Assembly (NCBI GenBank): GCA_012515825.1
Contig: JAAYXQ010000014.1
Location: 1-9,185, forward strand
DNA length: 9,185 bases
Source: Fibrobacter sp.
GTDB lineage: Bacteria; Fibrobacterota; Fibrobacteria; Fibrobacterales; Fibrobacteraceae
Direction: 5' to 3'
The notes under the pieces were generated by a model. The model did not search any database. It saw only the letters and a list, made by a program, of their open reading frames with translations, and was not told where the DNA came from. Position numbers and translations under genes: made by a program. Positions within the stretch are counted from its first letter, which is position 1. Each line of letters starts with the position of its first letter. Shown here piece by piece: positions 5,762 through 9,185 of this stretch.

Positions 5762-7111
5762 ATGGCTGCAAAGATTAAATCAGTTGTCGCTCGTCAGATT
5801 CTAGATTCTCGTGGAAATCCTACTCTTGAAGTGGATGTTACACTTACAAACGGAATTACTGGCTACGCGGCTGTCCCAAGTGGTGCTTCTACAGGCGTTC
5901 GTGAAGCTTGTGAACTTCGTGATGGTGGTAAGGCTTATTTAGGAAAGGGTACCACAAAGGCTGTTAAAAACGTCAATGAAAAAATCGCTAAGAAAATTGC
6001 TGGCATGGATGTTTCCAAACAAGTTGAAATTGATGATGCTATGATCGCACTTGATGGAAATCGTATGCTTAAGAACAAGCTTGGTGCGAATGCTATTCTC
6101 GGTGTATCTATGGCTGTTTGTGACGCTGCTGCAAAAGATGCAGGCGTTCCTTTGTACAAATACATCGCTAAGATGCATGGCACAAAACAAATGACTCTTC
6201 CATGCCCTATGTGTAATGTGATTAACGGTGGAGCTCATAGCTCTGCTCCTATTGATTTCCAAGAATTCATGGTAGCTCCAGTTGGTGCAAAGACTTTCTC
6301 TAAAGGTCTTCAAATGGTGACTGAAATTTTCCACGCTCTTAAGAAAGTTCTTAAGGATGGTGGTTATGATACCACTGTTGGTGATGAAGGTGGCTTTGCT
6401 CCAGGCGTTGCTTTGAAGAAAGATCCAAAATCAAAATTCGGTTATACCATTAAAGGTGTGATGACTTTGGAAAATGCATTGAAAGCATTAGGTACAGCTA
6501 CTGAAAATGCTGGTTATAAATTTGGAAAAGACATTAAGATTGCTCTAGACGTTGCTTCTTCTGAGTTCTGTGACAAGAAAGGTGCAAACGAAACTTATAC
6601 ATTCAAGAAGTCCACAAACAAAACACTTACCAGCAAACAAATGGTTTCTTATTATGAAAAACTTTGCAGTAAGTTCCCAATTTTCTCCATTGAAGACGGT
6701 CTTGATGAGGCGGACTGGGCTGGCTGGAAGGTCTTAACAGACAAATTAGGTGCTAAAGTAAATTTAGTGGGTGACGATTTATTTGTTACAAATCCAACTA
6801 TTTTCAACGAAGGTATTGAAGCTGGTATTGCCAATGCGATTTTAATTAAGGTAAACCAAGTGGGTTCAGTTTCTGAAACTCTTGCTGCTATTAAACGCGC
6901 TCAAGATGAAGGTTATGCTCCTGTCGTTTCTCATCGTTCTGGTGAAACAGAAGACACTTTCATTGCAGATCTTGCTGTGGGTACTGGTGCTGGTCAAATT
7001 AAGACTGGTTCGCTCTCTCGTACAGACCGCGTCTGCAAGTACAACCGCCTTCTCCGTATTGAAGAAGAACTCGGAAAAGACGCTGTTTACGCAGGTGATC
7101 CTCGCAAATAG
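5762..7111 (+). CDS. eno: Enolase (phosphopyruvate hydratase)
   Basis: Cytoplasmic glycolytic enzyme interconverting 2-phosphoglycerate and phosphoenolpyruvate, Mg-dependent. The key elements are present: ILDSRGNPTLEVDV near 13-26, the flexible SGAST loop at 40-44, H159 in INGGAH, E168 in QEFM, catalytic E209 in GDEGGF, Mg ligands D263, E311 (SIEDGL) and D338 (GDDLFVTN), catalytic K363 (ILIKVNQ), HRSGETED from H391 and K414 (GQIKTGS). These assignments come from alignment with E. coli from memory. At 449 residues it is longer than the usual 420-435: 17 extra residues follow GDEGGFAP, at about 215-231, and about four more precede SIEDGL. The GGAHSSAPIDFQEFM wording resembles Bacteroidota enolases. 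The gene stands alone, flanked by terminators, so it has its own promoter, which I could not pick out. Confidence 0.99.
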   Translation: MAAKIKSVVARQILDSRGNPTLEVDVTLTNGITGYAAVPSGASTGVREACELRDGGKAYLGKGTTKAVKNVNEKIAKKIAGMDVSKQVEIDDAMIALDGNRMLKNKLGANAILGVSMAVCDAAAKDAGVPLYKYIAKMHGTKQMTLPCPMCNVINGGAHSSAPIDFQEFMVAPVGAKTFSKGLQMVTEIFHALKKVLKDGGYDTTVGDEGGFAPGVALKKDPKSKFGYTIKGVMTLENALKALGTATENAGYKFGKDIKIALDVASSEFCDKKGANETYTFKKSTNKTLTSKQMVSYYEKLCSKFPIFSIEDGLDEADWAGWKVLTDKLGAKVNLVGDDLFVTNPTIFNEGIEAGIANAILIKVNQVGSVSETLAAIKRAQDEGYAPVVSHRSGETEDTFIADLAVGTGAGQIKTGSLSRTDRVCKYNRLLRIEEELGKDAVYAGDPRK

Positions 7112-7133
7112 TTAAATGTAAACAAAAATATAC

Positions 7134-7168
7134 AATGCTCTTTACTTCTATGGGTGAAGAGCATTTTT
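7134..7168 (+). terminator. Intrinsic terminator after eno
   Basis: AATGCTCTTTAC (7134-7145) pairs with GTGAAGAGCATT (7154-7165) as a 12-bp stem with one T-G wobble and an 8-nt loop, running into T residues at 7164-7168. Flanking ATACAA and TTGTAT could extend the stem across a two-base bulge to a second T tract at 7175-7180. The stem starts 22 nt after the eno stop. Confidence 0.85.
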
Positions 7169-7269
7169 GTATACTTTTTTGCCGTTGATTTTCTATAAAA
7201 CGGTACATTTTTTGATACATTAAATTATATTAGTCTTGTTTTTCATTCGAGTTATCTAAAACTCTTAAA

Positions 7270-7274
7270 AGAGG
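7270..7274 (+). promoter_or_regulatory. Ribosome binding site of the lipoprotein gene
   Basis: AGAGG lies 5 nt before the ATG at 7280 and supports this start. In the rest of the 7169-7269 leader, TTGATA (7212-7217) and TATATT (7226-7231) resemble promoter hexamers but are only 8 nt apart, so no promoter is assigned. Confidence 0.65.
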
Positions 7275-7279
7275 ATATA

Positions 7280-9142
7280 ATGGTAGATCTTAAAACGATT
7301 GTTCGAGCAGCTTTTACTATTCCTGCCCTTTGTGCATTTTTTGTAGGCTGTGGTGGACAACAGGATTCATCATCAGAAGGTTCTTTACCACGTCAAGAGA
7401 CGCTTTATCTTTCCGGTCAACAATGGGGTTCTCCCGCTACTTTCAATCCGCTTGCTGAAAGCTGGATGGCAGCTTGGCCTGTAGGCGGACGTTTTAATTT
7501 AATGTACGAACCTCTGATTACATACAACACGTTAAATGGTAATTTTGAACCACTTTTGGGTACCTTAGTTGATAGTTTATCAAATAATGATAGTATCGTT
7601 GTGGATCTGAATCCTGCGGCAAAATGGAGTGATGGAAAGCCTGTTACATCCAAAGACGTTAAGTTTATTTTTGAGTTAGGTTTCAATTATCCTGGAGCTG
7701 TCACAAGTTTTGTAACAGAACAAATTACAGGAATTAATGTCGATACCGTTTATTCTGTTGATTCTGCATCAATGAAAACAACGATGTTAAATGAACGTCT
7801 CTCTTTCATTGTTGCAAAAAATAAAAGAAATAATCCTTTAAGTGTTAAAGATGCATTACAGGCGATTCGTATCGTTCCTGAGCACGTTTTCTCTAAGCTT
7901 CTTGCAGAGAATAAAAATTCCCTTGATGAAATCAAGAAAATGATGATGGATAAAGATCCTGTTGTTTCTGGACCTTATAATTTGCAATCTTATTCTCCAA
8001 CTAAAATTATCCTAAAACGTCGTGATGATTATTGGGGAAATGCGGCTTTGCATGATGGTAAATTGCCTGCACCAAAGTATGTAGTTCATCCTATTTACAA
8101 GAGTAATGAACATAGCACTATTGCTCTCCGCGAGGGTTCTTTAGATGCTTCTATGAGTTTTGTTCCTCGTATTTGGCACAAGAAAATCTCTGGTGTAAAA
8201 ACGTGGTATAACGATCCTCCTTATTTTGTCCCTGGCGCAATGCCAATGCTCTTTATCAATACGACAAAAGCCCCATTAGATAATAAAATATTCCGCCGTG
8301 CTATTGCAACAGCAATAGACTACGTCGCTATTCGTATGTTTGCTGTTTCTAATTATACCTCTGAAATTATCTCTGGTTTAATCATGCCTACTTCTTTAGA
8401 AAAAGAATTTATCAATAAAGAAGATTGTGATAAGTATGGAATTGATTTTTCTATTGCTGGAGACGAAAAGTTAAAGGCTGTTCAAACAATGATTCAGCAG
8501 GCTGGTTTTAAATCTGTATTTGAAAAAGATGGCTCTCTATCTCACATGGAAAATGCCAAGGGTGAAAAAATGCCTACGATGTTCATTACTAGCCCTGCAG
8601 GTTGGACTGACTGGGAAGCTATTGTAACAATTGCTGTTGAAGGAATGAGAAAAGCAGGTATTGATGTTCGCGAAGGATTTGTAGATGGTGGTCAGTACTG
8701 GCCTGCTATGGGAACAGGAAATTTTGATTTGATTATGCATAAGCCTGTAGCCGATGTTTCTCCTTCTCTTCCATGGAGCCGCTTTGAAGCCGTAATGTCT
8801 TCTAGAGACTGGCGTCCTATTGGTGATTGGGCTGGTACAAATATCGGACGTTATAACGCTCCTGGTTCTAAAGAATTCCGCCCAGAAATTGATAGCTTAT
8901 TGGCTTTGATTCCTCTCATGACGGATAAAGAACAAATTAAGGATGCGTATCATCAGTTGAATCGTATTTTTATGGAAGATCAACCGGCTATTCCTTTGAC
9001 CTATTTGCCGGAACAATTCTATGAATTCAGTGATCAAGTCTGGACCAATTGGCCTACTGAAAAAAATCCGTATGCACCTCCACAATTACCTTGGATTGCT
9101 TCCGGAACAAAAATTCTTTGGAATCTCCAGCTTTCAAAATAA
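7280..9142 (+). CDS. ABC importer solute-binding lipoprotein, family 5 (peptide or oligosaccharide)
   Basis: Extracytoplasmic binding component of an ABC importer of the oligopeptide/nickel/oligosaccharide class (SBP_bac_5). Residues 1-23 form a signal peptide with K5 and R9 before a hydrophobic stretch. It ends in FVGC, a plausible though imperfect lipobox (F at -3), with lipidated C24 followed by a Gly/Gln/Ser-rich linker. Family hallmarks are MYEPLITYN near 75-83, AAKWSDGKPVTSKDVKFIFE at 113-132, VVSGPYNLQSYSP at 228-240 with KRRDDYWG at 246-253, FRRAIATAIDY at 338-348 and a C-terminal QPAIPLTYLPEQFYEF near 568-583. The 620 residues are slightly long for the class. The aromatic-rich QQWGSPATFNPL after the linker and WPTEKNPYAPP at 591-601 recall cellobiose/beta-oligosaccharide binders, so the ligand may be a sugar; this is inference. 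A gene on the same strand begins 9 nt after the stop, as expected for a permease operon. Confidence 0.93.
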   Translation: MVDLKTIVRAAFTIPALCAFFVGCGGQQDSSSEGSLPRQETLYLSGQQWGSPATFNPLAESWMAAWPVGGRFNLMYEPLITYNTLNGNFEPLLGTLVDSLSNNDSIVVDLNPAAKWSDGKPVTSKDVKFIFELGFNYPGAVTSFVTEQITGINVDTVYSVDSASMKTTMLNERLSFIVAKNKRNNPLSVKDALQAIRIVPEHVFSKLLAENKNSLDEIKKMMMDKDPVVSGPYNLQSYSPTKIILKRRDDYWGNAALHDGKLPAPKYVVHPIYKSNEHSTIALREGSLDASMSFVPRIWHKKISGVKTWYNDPPYFVPGAMPMLFINTTKAPLDNKIFRRAIATAIDYVAIRMFAVSNYTSEIISGLIMPTSLEKEFINKEDCDKYGIDFSIAGDEKLKAVQTMIQQAGFKSVFEKDGSLSHMENAKGEKMPTMFITSPAGWTDWEAIVTIAVEGMRKAGIDVREGFVDGGQYWPAMGTGNFDLIMHKPVADVSPSLPWSRFEAVMSSRDWRPIGDWAGTNIGRYNAPGSKEFRPEIDSLLALIPLMTDKEQIKDAYHQLNRIFMEDQPAIPLTYLPEQFYEFSDQVWTNWPTEKNPYAPPQLPWIASGTKILWNLQLSK

Positions 9143-9151
9143 GGACGAGTA

Positions 9152-9185
9152 ATGCTTAAACAGTTTCCCACCCTCCGTTATGTCC
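9152..9185 (+). CDS. Start of next gene, probably ABC importer permease (truncated by window edge)
   Basis: ATG at 9152 opens a frame (MLKQFPTLRYV) that runs off the window. The Shine-Dalgarno TAAGGA (9140-9145) overlaps the stop codon of the binding-protein gene, 6 nt before the ATG, so the two are translationally coupled. Family-5 binding proteins are usually followed by DppB/DppC-type permeases, whose N-termini are short and basic before the first membrane helix. Only 11 codons are visible, so the product is inferred from context. Confidence 0.6.
   Translation, partial: MLKQFPTLRYV

Noticed and set aside
5939..6334. 131-codon minus-strand ORF inside eno
   Set aside because: It lies opposite conserved enolase sequence, has no recognisable domain, and is a typical by-product of the coding strand's codon use.
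1..9185. CRISPR arrays, insertion sequences, tRNA or rRNA genes, prophage or defence genes
   Set aside because: No spaced repeats, transposase, terminal inverted repeats or RNA gene signatures are visible; the window is conserved housekeeping genes plus a transporter.

Overview
The window is an ordinary chromosomal housekeeping segment with every confident gene on the + strand: the 3' part of rpoC (RNA polymerase beta'), rpsL (S12), rpsG (S7), eno (enolase), a family-5 solute-binding lipoprotein of an ABC importer, and the first 34 bases of the next gene, probably its permease. The DNA is visibly AT-rich. RpoC carries a short insertion in the F-loop region of the kind seen in the Fibrobacteres-Chlorobi-Bacteroidetes (FCB) group, and the enolase has the GGxHSxAPIxFQEFM wording typical of Bacteroidota. 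The promoter candidate upstream of rpsL is sigma70-like rather than of the Bacteroidota type. My best guess is a Fibrobacter-like bacterium; this is inference from remembered sequences, not a search.

Layout. 1-4454: rpoC, lacking about nine N-terminal residues, with both zinc sites and the catalytic NADFDGDQM motif intact. 4455-4525: a short gap holding a sigma70-like promoter candidate and a 20-codon ORF that overlaps the rpoC stop. 4526-5400: rpsL (GTG start) and rpsG, 8 nt apart. 5401-5761: a 361-bp gap with a strong, probably bidirectional terminator, several perfect AT-rich palindromes and a possible 33-codon minus-strand ORF with a very good ribosome binding site. 5762-7111: eno as its own unit, followed by a terminator. 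7280-9142: the lipoprotein gene, coupled after 9 nt to the next gene at 9152.

Functionally, rpoC-rpsL-rpsG is a transcription/translation unit in which the usual downstream fusA and tuf are absent, because a terminator follows rpsG. Enolase is a separate glycolytic gene. The last unit is a peptide or oligosaccharide importer; several features of the binding protein lean towards oligosaccharides, which would suit a fibre-degrading gut bacterium.

I do not see a clear undescribed system. The most useful leads are a lineage-specific-looking insertion of about 60-65 residues in RpoC, a 17-residue insertion next to the catalytic glutamate of enolase, the shortened str operon, and two unannotated small ORF candidates in the gaps.
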